A stretch of DNA of 64,000 nucleotides. Origin: Setaria digitata. Taxonomy: Eukaryota > Nematoda > Chromadorea > Rhabditida > Setariidae. The DNA lies in contig RCAB01000316.1 in the NCBI GenBank assembly GCA_003640385.1, forward strand, positions 1 to 64,000, given 5' to 3'. Shown one piece after another: positions 45,669-58,100 of the stretch (position 1 is the first letter of the stretch; every line of letters starts with the position of its first letter). The notes under the pieces are model-generated. The model searched no databases, was not told the origin of the DNA, and saw only the letters and a list, made by a program, of their open reading frames with translations. The position numbers and the translations under genes were made by a program.

Positions 45669-47508
45669 TTACAACTCATCACGCTTGATTAATTTATGGA
45701 GTTCGATATCAAAGTACAAGTCAGATTTGCCAGGAATCGATGGCTTCCGCCCTTCGGCACCATATCCTTTAAAAAAAAATGTATAACTGTGAATGTAAGG
45801 TCAGAATTTTTTAAACTGAATTAAAAGTTTGATAAAATGAAAAGTGCGAACGAAACGCTAACCTAATTTCCATGGAATGACCACTCTTCTTCTTTCACCT
45901 TCGCACATGCCACTCATTGCTCGGTCCATACCCTCAATTACCTGCAAGAATAATCAGTGATTGTTCAATTTCTTATCAGATTTCATGGAATTGTGAAATC
46001 TACTCTTCTCTGCTTCGACTACCGTTAAAGTATGCATGAAAATTATCAGGCGTAATTTTAATTCAAACATCAGAAAATATACAGCAAAAGAAAGAAAAAT
46101 ACCTCGCCATTCCCAAGTTTGAAGATAAACGGTGTGTTTCTATTGAAGCTTGAATCAACAAATGTTCCATCGAAGTGTTCTAAGTAAAGTGTATAGTGCT
46201 GATGAATTGTATCACCTTTCTCCGCTTTACGACATTTGTTCTCATCAATTTTGTGTGTCACCTGCAAATTTTCTGATCGCTAACAACTTAAGATTTTTTT
46301 GATGATAAACATTGTTACTTCCTTTTAGTATCATCACCATGACAGTCCTGTTGTAATTTCAGTACTTAGGTAACAATTGTTCTACTAACTTGAATGATAA
46401 AAATGGTGCATTCTTACTCCAACTTTACTTGCTTATAAAAATGATTCGCAAAGGGATACAGATATTTCACGGTTAATTCATGTAAAAAGCAATTCGGTTA
46501 TCACAGAGATTGCTTTATAGCATTTGAATTTTGTTATTAATTAAGCAAGTACCTCAATTTTCAAACCATCTTCCTCAGTCCATGAATCACCAGGTACTGG
46601 TCGAAATAGGTCCACAAGCTGTACAGTGTAGTACAATGTCTGTCCACCTTTTATATTATCCCTATCACGACCGCTATCACCGAAACCTAGATGTGATGGG
46701 ATGACCACCTTTCTCTTTTCACCGATACACATACCGGTCATGGCACGGTCCATCCCAGTAATAACTTGATTTTTACCAAGTGTGAACACGTATCTGAAAA
46801 AATTTTAATTTGAAGTAGCTGTTAAAGTTTGAAGCAAGAAAAATATGTTCAATTAAAAAAAGCAACCAAGTTTGTTCAATTTTAATGAGAAAAAAAGAAA
46901 AGAAAAGTTCAACGCTCTTCCTCTTCCTTCATTCCAAAATGAATAGAACCTAATACCAAAAAAAAAAAAACTGGAGATCTCTCCCTTCAAACTTTTACAT
47001 AAAAATTAGTTTGCTCAAAATCTATTTCATGAACAATCATTAGTCTAGATTGATTTTATAGGGTAGAATTCTCCGATTTCGCTTTTTCTTAGTTTCTGTT
47101 TTTCGAAATTTTGCAGCAAAAGCATCCCCGGTAAATTAACTCTTCTCAGATGACCTTACGGTTTTTTGCCGAAATTGGATCCGATTGTTTGTCCGTCCGT
47201 GTCGGATAGTTTATAGAACTGCTCAACGATATCACCCGGTTGACTTTTCATTTTACATTTCTCTGGCTTGATTGGCTTTATTATCTTAATCTGAAAACCA
47301 TCTTTTTGAATTATTGGAAAACAGAAATCTGAAAAATGAAAATGCAAAACAAACTGTATGAAATTTATAAGCTGTATTGGAAATGTGAAATGAGAATGAG
47401 ACAAACCTCTAATCCATCATCTTCCTTCCAGCTAAGTTTCTCTTCGCCCTCACCGAACACAGAAGAAAAGCAAATTAGAACAGTGAGTACCAATTTACTA
47501 CGAAACAT
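45669..47508 (-). CDS. ER-lumenal FKBP-type peptidyl-prolyl isomerase, two domains, RDEL
   Basis: Assists folding of secreted proteins such as collagens by proline isomerisation. Six exons join in phase (810 nt, 269 residues): 47508-47407, 47290-47160, 46793-46553, 46261-46103, 45941-45863, 45766-45669. The signal peptide is [23 protein letters not shown] domain 1 (about 35-150) has [20 protein letters not shown] and [17 protein letters not shown] domain 2 (about 165-262) has [36 protein letters not shown] and YGAEGR. The C-terminal RDEL is an ER-retrieval signal. Architecture matches the nematode FKB-3/4/5 group and vertebrate FKBP7/9/10/14 relatives; no EF-hand is present. Domain 1 seems to miss some of the usual beta-strand sequence near NFGKKP, so its catalytic status is less clear than domain 2. 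Confidence 0.92.
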
Positions 47509-48915
47509 AGTTCAGTAGCAACTAAGGTTTCCGTAAAATTACCACCACACAGGATGCAGTCAGTAAGATTTTCTGAAAAGTTATGGAAATGTTTTAAAAA
47601 AAAATCCCTCTTAAGAATTCAGCTTGACGTAAGATTAAACGTGGAAAATGAGGGAGGAAGGCCATTAAATTTCAAGCAGGCAATATGGTCATGGTGTCCA
47701 ACCATATTTCGGAAAATAGACCTCAAAAGCCATTTTTTTTATTTTTCTAAAAAAAAGTACTGTAAGTTGAATAAATAAGAATAGTACCTATAAAACAAAA
47801 TGTCCTAAATTTCAGTTGAATTAATTAACACTAAATATCAGTAATTGACAGATAAAACAATTCATACGAAAAATACTGTTGTAATGTTCTTGTCTGACTT
47901 AATACCAAAAAACACTAAAGAATTTTTCTAATCTGTTCAATTCATCAGCTCTAATTTCTATCCTTTCCCAGTCTATGTTAAATGTATGGTAAGGTAAACA
48001 TGAGATCTGATGAAACTGGAGGAGATGATAACAGGAAGAAAAGAATTACTTCAGACTAGACAGCTTCGTTTAGGGAGCAGTTGTAATAGAAGTAAAATCG
48101 GAGAGAAGGGAAAAAGAATAAAATGGCCGAAATCTAAACCGGTTGTAATGAGTTGTCGGACGGAGAAGCAGTTGTGGTTCCATCGAAGTTCCGCCGCGAA
48201 TTCTCGGCCTCCAGATCCTCTTCGGCCTTTACACAGCACCGAACTGAGCAGCTGAATTCTGTCTTCAATAATTCTAAAATTTCTCTAACAAACTAACTGA
48301 CAAATGTGCAGCGAGGCAGGTGACGGTGAGAAAGAGAGAGAGAGGGAAGTGTGGAAAAGAAAAAAACAAACTTGTATAATTTTACAGAAAGTTTTGTGAA
48401 GTCGGTATGAACTGACTGGCAGCAATGATATGAAATATTGAGCTTTCAAAATAGCAAGCAAAGATGCCGATGCAAATCAGTTAGATCTATTCAGCTGAGA
48501 TCTAGGAAATTCTGGTGGGGAATCAAGATTCAGATAGATACTTTTGCTGAAATGAAGAGCATTTAAAGGAGAAGGTAACAAGCCTGTTTTGTTCGGCTAG
48601 TTAAATTCCTGTTCAGCTTCAAATCTTTTTCATTATAACTGAAATTTTTTTTAAAACAACTATTAGTTTATGATTCCGTTTAAATTTGCAAAGGTAATGC
48701 TCAGTCGTCATTCATGAATTCTTTGGAGCTGATGATACCGAAACTGATTAAGATTAAAAAAAAAAATTCTCTTCTCTTTTCAACTTCGCAAGGTTATGCT
48801 TCCCAATTAGAAAGCATCGAAAAGCAGAATTCATCATTTTTTCCATCGTTTTTTTATGATTGTTATTTTTTTCTCTGCAACCAAAATGTTAAAATTAATT
48901 AACTGCTATTGAAAG

Positions 48916-49280
48916 TTCTTATTATTGAAAATATTTAAAAACATAAAGAAAGAAAAATGTTATTAAGTTTACTTAAGTTTCAAGCTTTCTCCATCACATA
49001 TTCCATTAGCTGGAACAAAATAAGTTTCTTTTTTAAGTGATGGCTTCAAGTTTATTTTCTAAACTGATATCATCAGTGCCACTGCCTACCACAAAATTCT
49101 TCTTAATAACCAGTCATTGCAAAAAATCAAATTTGCCTCCGATCCGTTGATAGCTTTGGTCAGTCCGCGAGTTTCACTACTTTGTTCCACTTCTTAAAAT
49201 AAATGATTTCATTAAATTCTTATTATTGAAAATATTTAAAAACATAAAGAACAATGTTATATCAAGTTTACTTATGTTTT
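48916..49280. repeat. direct repeat of about 63 bases, 300 bases apart
   Basis: 48916-48980 and 49216-49280 share 35 identical bases starting TTCTTATTATTGAAAATATT and then a further AATGTTAT..AAGTTTACTTA..GTTT with small changes. It may be the ends of a small non-autonomous element. Confidence 0.75.
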
Positions 49281-49282
49281 TT

Positions 49283-49320
49283 AAATGATATCAGTAACTA
49301 TTCTACTACTGATATCATTT
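49283..49320. repeat. perfect 14-bp hairpin
   Basis: AAATGATATCAGTA at 49283-49296 and its reverse complement at 49307-49320, immediately after the second direct-repeat copy. The core TGATATCA recurs near 49065. Confidence 0.85.
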
Positions 49321-50991
49321 ATCGTGTTATCATGCCCGCATTCGTTTCCATTTATCACAAGAAGTGTTTTGCTGATGAGTTTTTGTTACTGCAGTTGTGA
49401 GTTACCTTATCACAAATTGATAAGGGGACAAATTTCGTAACCAATAGCATATGAAAATAAGTGTTATGATGCGCAATTTAATTATCACTGGATAAACAGC
49501 TTTATTTCAGTTAATCATTTAAAAATTTTTGAAATAAAAGCTCTATCTGCCTGATAAACCCGTAGTAAAATCACAGACTAAAGAGAATTTTGAACGGTAG
49601 CTCGATGATTTTCTTTTTTATAAGATGATTAAGAGGTATAGCGAAGTGATAACTGGATAATGTAGAACAGGTGAACTCATTCTAAGCATTTTGTTCCTAA
49701 TTTTTCTCCCTCACACTTCTTTTGTACTCACTTATAGCATTTGTGTATCAATTCATCAATTATTTTTTTTAGCGTGATAACTCATTAAAAGATAATCTCT
49801 CAACAATTTATCAGCTAGTTGGAATAACATACCAATGATTACCTCTTGTAATCAGTAAAGAATTTCTATAAAGTTGCTCATAAATGAACTTCGGCTCATA
49901 TAAAATCATTAATTTTCCGTAGCGGAAAACTGAACTTACAACCCTTAATGCATGCATGTATTGCTTGCAGGTGTGTGTATTTGCAATGTGCATTAAATAG
50001 ACCGAAGTGATCCATTCATCTATCCCAGATAGAAACCAGTATTGCCGAATTTAATGAGGATGGGGGAAACAGCAACGGTGACAATATTGATGACTGCAAA
50101 AGATGGCTGTAGTTGTTTCAGTTTTACTACACTTTTTCACCATCATTCTGTCATATTTTCAGAACTGCGGAAACTTTTTTTCTATTTTCACAATACTTCT
50201 TTCTCAAAAATTCAGTTTTGAAATGAAATCCGAAATGTAGAAGTTAGGATATACCCTTAAGGCTTTATTTTTCTAGTTTTTCAGGTTCTAGAATTGAAAG
50301 TGTTCTCGTGAAAAATTTTCAGCATAAAACTAATAAATAACTGCTTGCTTACTTTTGAATTTCATTTCAAAACAGAATAAACAGAAAAGGAAATCGATAA
50401 CAACGAATCGAAATTCACAACTTTTTTGTTATTGTCCTTAAATCGAAAGAGACGGTACACATTCGAGTCATTACCGTTCATTTATACAAAGCAAACTGTT
50501 TTCACTCTACCTTTCTTTGGAGAAGTTGCTAAGCTGAGAAGTGGTCAGTGTTCGAGAACTCCCCAGTCTCTTCTTAGATCTTGGAAATTTTCACTCCTCT
50601 TTTTCCTCTTCCTTCACTCTTTCCTTCCCTTTTTAAGTCCTAATTAGCTTCATCCTGTTCAGTGGATTATATATGCTTCCTGAATTCCTGAAATAAATTT
50701 TTCAAAATATACTAATTTCCAGCAAGGCCTATAGTACAAAGACCATTCTTGAGTTTGTTATATCAAATGAGTACGTCTAAGCAAGCTGACTCTCGGAGTA
50801 CTGGTCTCGTCGCTGTCACAACTGCTCACAGTATGCATTATATAGTTCACAAACTCGTCAGACACTTCAACTTTCCTTGACTCTTCTGCTACAGCTGTTG
50901 GAAATACTACCTGATTCTTGCTAGTTCATTTACTCCTCTCTGAGACATGACGAGACAGTAGCTGTATATTTGCAGGATTAATAGCACATGC

Positions 50992-53900
50992 ATGCTTATA
51001 TGTTGGTATGTCGCATTATATTGCATAAGTTTGAGCCTGGAAGAGGACATTTCTCTGAATCCAGAAGCATCAATTAAAATCGACGAGAATGCACAGGTGG
51101 TGATATTTGGTATGAGACATGGCAATCGTCATCCGAGCAGATTCCTGGACAATGGTCAGCGAACTTGGGGTTTCGAAGGAGATTGTGAATTGACACAGGT
51201 CTGTCTCTTTCGTCTGCTCTAGCTTTCTTTCTTCGAAAATTTAATTCAGATCATATAAATACAGCCTTTCTTCGCTACTTATTAATTCGAAGACAAGATT
51301 TTGAGGTTAACTAAGAATAAACTAGACTTCGAATGGATTTGGTTAATGCGGAGTAGCTCAGACATTTGCATCAGTACGTGACCATCAAACTTATCAGTCA
51401 ACGAGAGCATTATAACCTGATTAATCATCATAACAAATTTGTTGACTACTTATACATCATAAAGTTCTTAAAATATTCACTAACCCCGCTTTCTTAATAA
51501 TGGCTTTCACTATTACAGTTCGGTAAGCGTGAAGGATTTGGTTTTGGTAAGGAGCTTCGTGAATTTGTTGGTCCTTTGGTTGGTAACAATTATATGCGAC
51601 ATGAGGTGGCTTTCTATACCTCCAGTGCAAACCGATGTCAAATGACTCTACAGGTATCAAACCACTGCTGTTCCTACTACAGCAATTAAAAGAAATTAAT
51701 CTTTCCAGGTTGTTATGGCAGGTTTATATCCACCAGATGCATTTGCCGAATGGAATCATGCCTTGGAATGGTCACCAGTACCATACACCATTGACGATCC
51801 AATGCTACAAATACATTTGGTCCCAAATTGTAGCACCGTTCAACGAGGTAAAGTACTAAGAAAAATTCTTTTTCCTAAAAGCATGGCATATTTCCTGGAC
51901 GATGCTTCAGAACAAATCAAACAAAGTAAATCTTAAACGATAAATTGAAATGATCAAACGGTTTTGTCAAGAGTGGAACCTTTCCTACAGGTCTCTATGA
52001 AGCACGAAAATGCTTTGTCATCAAATTATTGCATTTGGAAATAGGTCAGTCTTAAAATGATAGACTAGAAATTGTCCAATTTTACAGAATGTAAATTTTA
52101 AAGCTTTTACACAATCTATCTAATCATTATTAATTAAGTTTGGGAGCCGATCATTCATGATACTTTACCTGAACTAGCATCGATATCTGCTGCAAATGCA
52201 CCGTTATTCGATTACATTGCAAAACATACAGGATGGAATAAATCTATCAAGAGTGCTTCCGACTTGGCTGATAATATCTTAGAAATGGTTAGTTCTTCCA
52301 ATCTTCTCTATTACTGTTACCGTAATGTTTTCAAGAGAACTCAGTTCATACATTCTTTGCTTTCTAAATGTAGAAAAAAGGGTGACTTAAAAGTCGGTTT
52401 TAGGAAGAGCTTTCCATAAACTACCATTTTAATTCATCCTAAAATTTTCAGAAGTGTTTGGAATATCGCTGTAAATTTGAATTTCGAAGATTCTGCTTCC
52501 TTGGATGAAAACTGAAATTATTAGAATGCGTTAGACTGTAAAAAGAGATAGCTTGGCACACCTGCCTCATACTTGGATATTTAGATTCTGTATAACACAA
52601 GTTTGCCGGACTGGGTTGAACGGCCAACTATGGAAGGATTTAACAAGCAGTCTCTGAAGGATGCGATAATGGCATTCATCGAGAAGCATTCACTTGTTTG
52701 CGTCAATTACGAGCCTTGTCGCGATACTCTGGCTGGCTTTTGGCTCAATCATGTCCTGACCATTCTTCGCAATACTACTACTGGCCAAGAATCCCAAAAA
52801 CTCATCGGCTATGTATCGGCAAGTTTTCTTGTCGAATAAATGACCCTTTGTCAGCAAAAAATTGCTCCTCAGATATTTCTTTAAGTTTACTTCTGAATCC
52901 TATCAGAAAGTGAGCACTTTTCAAATTTTATATTATTTAAAATACTGAAAAGAAGAAATGATGCAATTTGACATTATGAATTTCCAACTACTAAGACAAG
53001 ATTTAGGCATGTTTATATTCAATTTAGAAACTGTAAAACGAAAATTTTAAAGCGGTAAAGAATTAGTTTATACCTCTAGTATGGAAAGCACCACTTTGGA
53101 ATTCAATAGATTCTCCAGAAGCATTTTATTCGTTGTGACAATATTTTCTTTGTTACAAGTAGCTCAGTGCTTGAAGAGATAGCTAAATCAAATGAATGTG
53201 AGAAGTGGTCCAAACTTCATTCAATTTTCGGTTGTAGAGAGAAATTTTAGTGCCGATTGAAGATACCGGACCTTCTAATGCAAGTTAGTTCATCCAAGTT
53301 CCTCGGGAATGAGCCATTTATTTCTCGGATAGAATTCAATTCTGTTCGAAAAGTGATCTTTATTTAGTAGAATAAGAGTGGACAATAATTCAAGAGACGA
53401 TTTCTCCACTTTGATCAAACGTAAAATATGCAGTTATCCTCAACTTCCCTCGTTCTCAAGTTACTTCAGATCCCAAAGACTGACCGTATAAGGAAGGTGG
53501 TAACCTTTATTTCTTCAATAACTCCTCCTACTGGACGTGCAATTGGTTGTTGACAATGTCCGATAACCAGTTTCCAAATTTCATCATTTTCAAGACTAAG
53601 CTTGTTTTGTCTCGGTAGTCGTCCAAATTAGCAAATAATAATTAACAAAAAATATAGAGAAATAGCATAAATTGGAATTAAATTTGTTTGAAGTACAGAC
53701 AAATTTCGATAGAAAGAAGTTAATTAAAGTCCTTTCAAACCAAGCTAAGTTACATTCAGGCCAAGATTAAAGAAGTAATCACATCATGTTCTCTGCATTG
53801 CAATATCTTGCATAGGAAGGCAAAGTAAAAGAGGAATTTTGTCCATTAATAAAACAAGGTGATAACGAGTCAATATTCTGAACTATGATAGATTTGATAG

Positions 53901-54902
53901 TATTGGTGGAGAAAATCGAAATTCATTCTTGAGAATAATCACAATGTAAAAATGTTGGAAGAAATAGTGATAGGGAAATCGGAAGATAACGGGAATTGGT
54001 AAGGCTTCTTCTTTAACATAAAATATAATACAGTAACAATAGTTGTACTCTAAGTGTTTCCTTTACTGATTACTTTTGATTTAGCAATTGGAAGTGACTT
54101 TATCGATGATGAGGTTGTTAAGAATAAACCAAAGCTCTCTGGGTACTACAGCCGGATTCTTGGTGGAATACCGCAATAAACCGGACAAATCCATTAGACT
54201 GCTGTTTCATGAAGCATCAGCCATCGATAGACACATCATTCGACAGGTAAATAATAAATGCATTATTCAAGCAGAGCTCTATGATAGGCATGGCACAGAA
54301 CTTCATCTTGGATCATCACTTTCTTGCTATGAACTATGATTTGGAAATTAGAAAGTTAGTTCAGATATAAGAATGATCTTTTATTCTGGCGGGAGCGAAA
54401 TCTCACTGCCAGCTTAACTCATCTACTAGATTCTGAAACATTTCGAACTAGTTATAGCAGTTGATTCGTTGCATGCTTGCAGACTGATGCCTAAGTGTTG
54501 TTCTCTTCAAGATTCTCCCTTCTCAGTCATTTCTATTTGTTAAACAATAAGTTTCTAGATTGTTTCGCTTGAAACTAAAGATTGTTTTGATACTTTTTTA
54601 AACTGCTCAAACAGGCCGACTACTTGAGAGAACTGGAGGAAATAAGCGACTCGAATCACTGGATACCATTTGAATCGTTCTACCAGTTAGTCAAGGGCAA
54701 GGCAATCTCGAATTGGAATGAAGCTTGCGGCAGAAAACCAGCACAATACATGATATCGGATACGATGCAATCACCAGAGAAAGTTACTAGTAATATCGGT
54801 GGTAGTTTGGTGGACAGGTATACTCCTTCGTTAGCCTCCCCTGCTAGTTCATTATGCAAAAATGTCATTTATCTGTTGGTCATTCTATCGTTTTTGTCAT
54901 GA
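50992..54902 (+). CDS. histidine acid phosphatase family protein, membrane-anchored, possibly inactive
   Basis: Secretory-pathway phosphatase-fold protein. Eight exons join in phase (1446 nt, 481 residues): 50992-51198, 51519-51653, 51709-51925, 51991-52044, 52139-52287, 52585-52818, 54085-54246, 54615-54902. A signal peptide (MLICWYVALYCISLSL) precedes VVIFGMRHGNRHP, the RHGxRxP phosphohistidine motif (about 42-48). ELTQFGKREGFGFGKEL, FYTSSANRCQMT and MAGLYPP follow the family order. The second catalytic motif, normally (S)AHD before VTL, reads SQLEVTLSMM at about 332-341, so His and Asp are replaced. The exon ending at 52818 needs a GC donor (GCAAGT), or a GT donor six bases earlier; neither restores the His. 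The tail ends CKNVIYLLVILSFLS, fitting a GPI signal or membrane anchor. The boundaries at 51847-51925 are a choice by phase. Confidence 0.82.
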
Positions 54903-54906
54903 AAAG

Positions 54907-55141
54907 TTTGCTGGTGCATCGCCAAAAGTTATTTGTCTAAAGTATGTGGTGGAATCAAATGGCACACTTGGTGAGGAAGGATTCATATTTGCCTCTTCTA
55001 AAGTAAAGGATTGGTGCGGAAAAACTCTGTTTATCTACTCCTTCTAGGTAGCTCGAATCTCACCTAAGCAAACAGGCCATGTTCAATCAACCATTGTCCT
55101 TCAATTACCAAAAATTAGTGAACTTCTTCGAGAAGTATTTG
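54907..55141 (+). other. coding-like stretch downstream of the phosphatase
   Basis: The plus strand reads KFAGASPKVICLKYVVESNG.. to SSK at 55002, then a possible 45-base intron (55003-55047, GTAAAG..TTCTAG), then VARISPKQTGHVQSTIVLQL.. to a possible donor at 55141. I do not recognise it. It may be alternative 3' exons of the phosphatase gene, though the phase from an internal donor at 54819 does not match, or a separate short gene. Confidence 0.35.
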
Positions 55142-58100
55142 GTATCTTATTTCACGCTCTTAAACTCATTTAAACAATTAAGCGTTTTGCCGTAAAGTAA
55201 CAAAGTCACTTATTAATTTTCCTCATCCCAAAAAAGCAGTAATTCTCCGAATTTCATTGCATAACTTTTTCAATTTTTGTGCGAAATGTTGTCGTGATTT
55301 AATGTTGCATAGTCGTTGCAAATTGATCAACAGGTGTATTAACAGAAAAACAATACATTTGATTTAATACTGCTAACCTCTCCATGCATCATATTCCGAT
55401 ACTATCACATACTCAAAGTTTCTAATTCACCAATGAAAACTTTCGTACAATAATTAGATCAAATAATATTACAGAAATTCGCATACAACCAATTGATATT
55501 GAAATGTTCAAGCTATAAATATTATCACACTTTTGCGGCTTTTTGATTTTGTAATTAATAAATAGTGTGAAAATTATTTTGCAGCTGCATGTTCGCACTT
55601 GCAAGAATCAGCAACTTGTGAAATGCAGAAATATTTGAAATCCCAACATGCTTTCTTTGTTCTCCTTGAAGTATGCTTAGTGAATCTCAACTTTCCCAGT
55701 TCCATAAATCTACGAAAGTTCTGTAATTTTTAAGAATCAAAGTTTACTGATAAACCATCGAGAGGCAACAATTTATCCTTAATCAGTACTTTATAGTAAA
55801 GTTCCCACGACACTGTTTGGAGAACGATAATCAGATTGATGAAGGTGTTTATAAGGATGCACCAGTAGCCCACTGACCTGAATAACCTTTCCTTTTCCAA
55901 TCATCACCGATGACCCAGTGGTGATTTGTGCACACGACTTTGACATCCCAAATGATAATGGGACATCGGGGTCGCTACGTCTTCTGCAACCTTTTGACAT
56001 TAAATAATATCTCCTGTTAGGTCGGGGGAATTCACTAACACAAGGGAAAGTATCCCTTCCACCTTTCTTTCCCATTCCCTTTTCTCATCCTTTCTCTGTT
56101 TCTAGCGAAATAACCCATTTTAATTTAATTTTTAAAATCCATAACTCGTAATCATACATTGTGACGCGAGGAATCAGAAAATTTGAGATCCTTTGAAATG
56201 TTATTCTCATTATGGAACAATTTCCCTACCAGAATAAGCATTTGGACCTTCAACTTTTCGTCATAGCTTTCATTATCACTGGTGATTACACTGGTAAATT
56301 AAAACTTACCTTAATTTCTGCTTATCACTTAATTCGTTAAATATTGTTTGCAATTTTCAAAATAAATTTAATCTTCATAATTGAATAGACATCTGTTTCT
56401 GGAGACATTAACTTGGTATTCATGATAGAATCTCGAAACAAGCACAAAACTTTTTATTTGAGCAATCAATAGTTTTGCTAGCTAGCACTTTCTGTGCTGA
56501 CTGAAATTTGTAAGGTGAAATGTGCTTGTATTCTCACTTGGAGAAGTTTCAGAAAATGGATGAGCACTGTTCATAAAGTGGTAACTTATTTCACAGGCAT
56601 CGGAATGCTTTTATTTGTACCAGAAATTGATTTCGACTACCAAGGTTAGTCAAGACTCGCAAGCGGAAATTAGTCGTGTTAAGTTCGTTTGTTCTGGTGG
56701 CCAATTCTCACACGTCGATTCGACTCACTTACCATTTTGTTTCCTTATAGCATATTATCTAATGCTACTTCCATCTAAATATTTTTCTGGAATTACTATT
56801 TTGAATTTAAATCCAAATAGAAATATCTAAAACAGTACATAAATACTAATATTGGTAACTGATAACGATGCTAAAAGCTTTTTGAAATGCAGTGCTAAAG
56901 CAATGCAAACGGTTTATTCTACCTGAATTCACCGTCTTATGCCAGACAAACCCTAATTAGAAGTAGCGTTGCATTTTTATGATGCAAATTGCTTCACTTA
57001 AATAATCCTTGCAGTTATGCTGTCTTTACAATATATCCATTATTAATTCCAATTAATTTTGGCAAAGATATATTCATTCACAGCTTACTCAGTTATTCCA
57101 ACTTCGGATTCACTGCTAACCAAATTCTAGCTATCTGCTGGTATCTGTCTATCTTTTCCAGTTTTGATTTCGTCTAACTTACTGTCATGCTCGCCGTAGC
57201 GGTAGTGGTGGTAGTGCCGGTGGTGAACAGCAATCAGGAATAGTACTTTAGTGGAAATGAGGTTACATGGAGGTCGGCCATGGATGTTGATCCATCATCC
57301 ATCGTTCATGTCTTGCCAACCTTCTGGATGGCAATCATCACCACTTCGTGGAATCGCCCTTCCTGGTCGCTTTCCGTTTGTTGCTTTCTCCCTCGCCATA
57401 TTTTCCAATCCCTCTCATTTTTTTTTATTCACTTTTCGTATTTTTCTAAGAACACTCATTTTACCATTTTTCTCACTTCTTATCACTTGAGCGCTATCAT
57501 GCTGTTATGATTGAAGCATAATCATGCAGCACATCTGATTAAATACAGTTATATATTTTGTGTACTGAAATTTCCGTCACATAATTTTCAAGCACGAAAT
57601 ATTTATTAATCCCACAGAAAAACGAAAAAAATTAAGCTAATTTTGAGTTAAGCTCACTAGTTCTATGATTATTTAGAATATTATCTCTGTCTTAAAACTT
57701 TGATTGCACTTTTATTTTTGTCTCTTGAATAGAAGTTTTAAAAGAAGTATGGAAATTCAAGTCACTAAAACAGATGAAGTCTTTTATAATTTAGCACCGT
57801 TCTGTCTAAGATCAAAATTGAGCTTCTCTTTTTTCTGCTTAGCATCCACTTAGAACTTGCAAGTCAATTGTGAAATTTCGACTTGAAAAGATTTCTTGCT
57901 ATCTTCTAGCGGTAGGAGGAAAAGGAAGAAAAAAAGATGTGAAGCAAAAAGTGCACATCTAAGGATTTGCATTTCAAATAACCCGAAAAGGTTCACCTCC
58001 TCCCAATTATGGATGAGGTGGATGAATAAGTAGGTCGTCCAGGGTACCTTTCACAGGGACAGGGGCACGACACCACCTGACCCGACCCACTTTCCAGCAT

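Larger units (their letters stand above)
47509..50991. other. gene-poor stretch at the strand switch
   Basis: About 3.5 kb between divergent genes (FKBP minus, phosphatase plus). It holds a 60-base direct repeat (48916/49216), a perfect hairpin (49283-49320) and a GC-richer patch with GAGA runs near 48,150-48,350. I found no supported exon. Confidence 0.5.

Noticed and set aside
51341..51410. tRNA-like GCGGAGTAGCTCAG start
   Set aside because: The rest does not fold as a tRNA and no B box follows; it lies in an intron of the phosphatase gene.
51848..51885. Short intron in the third phosphatase exon (GTAAAG..AAAAG)
   Set aside because: Using it breaks the phase with the next exon, while reading through keeps one open frame and matching phase.
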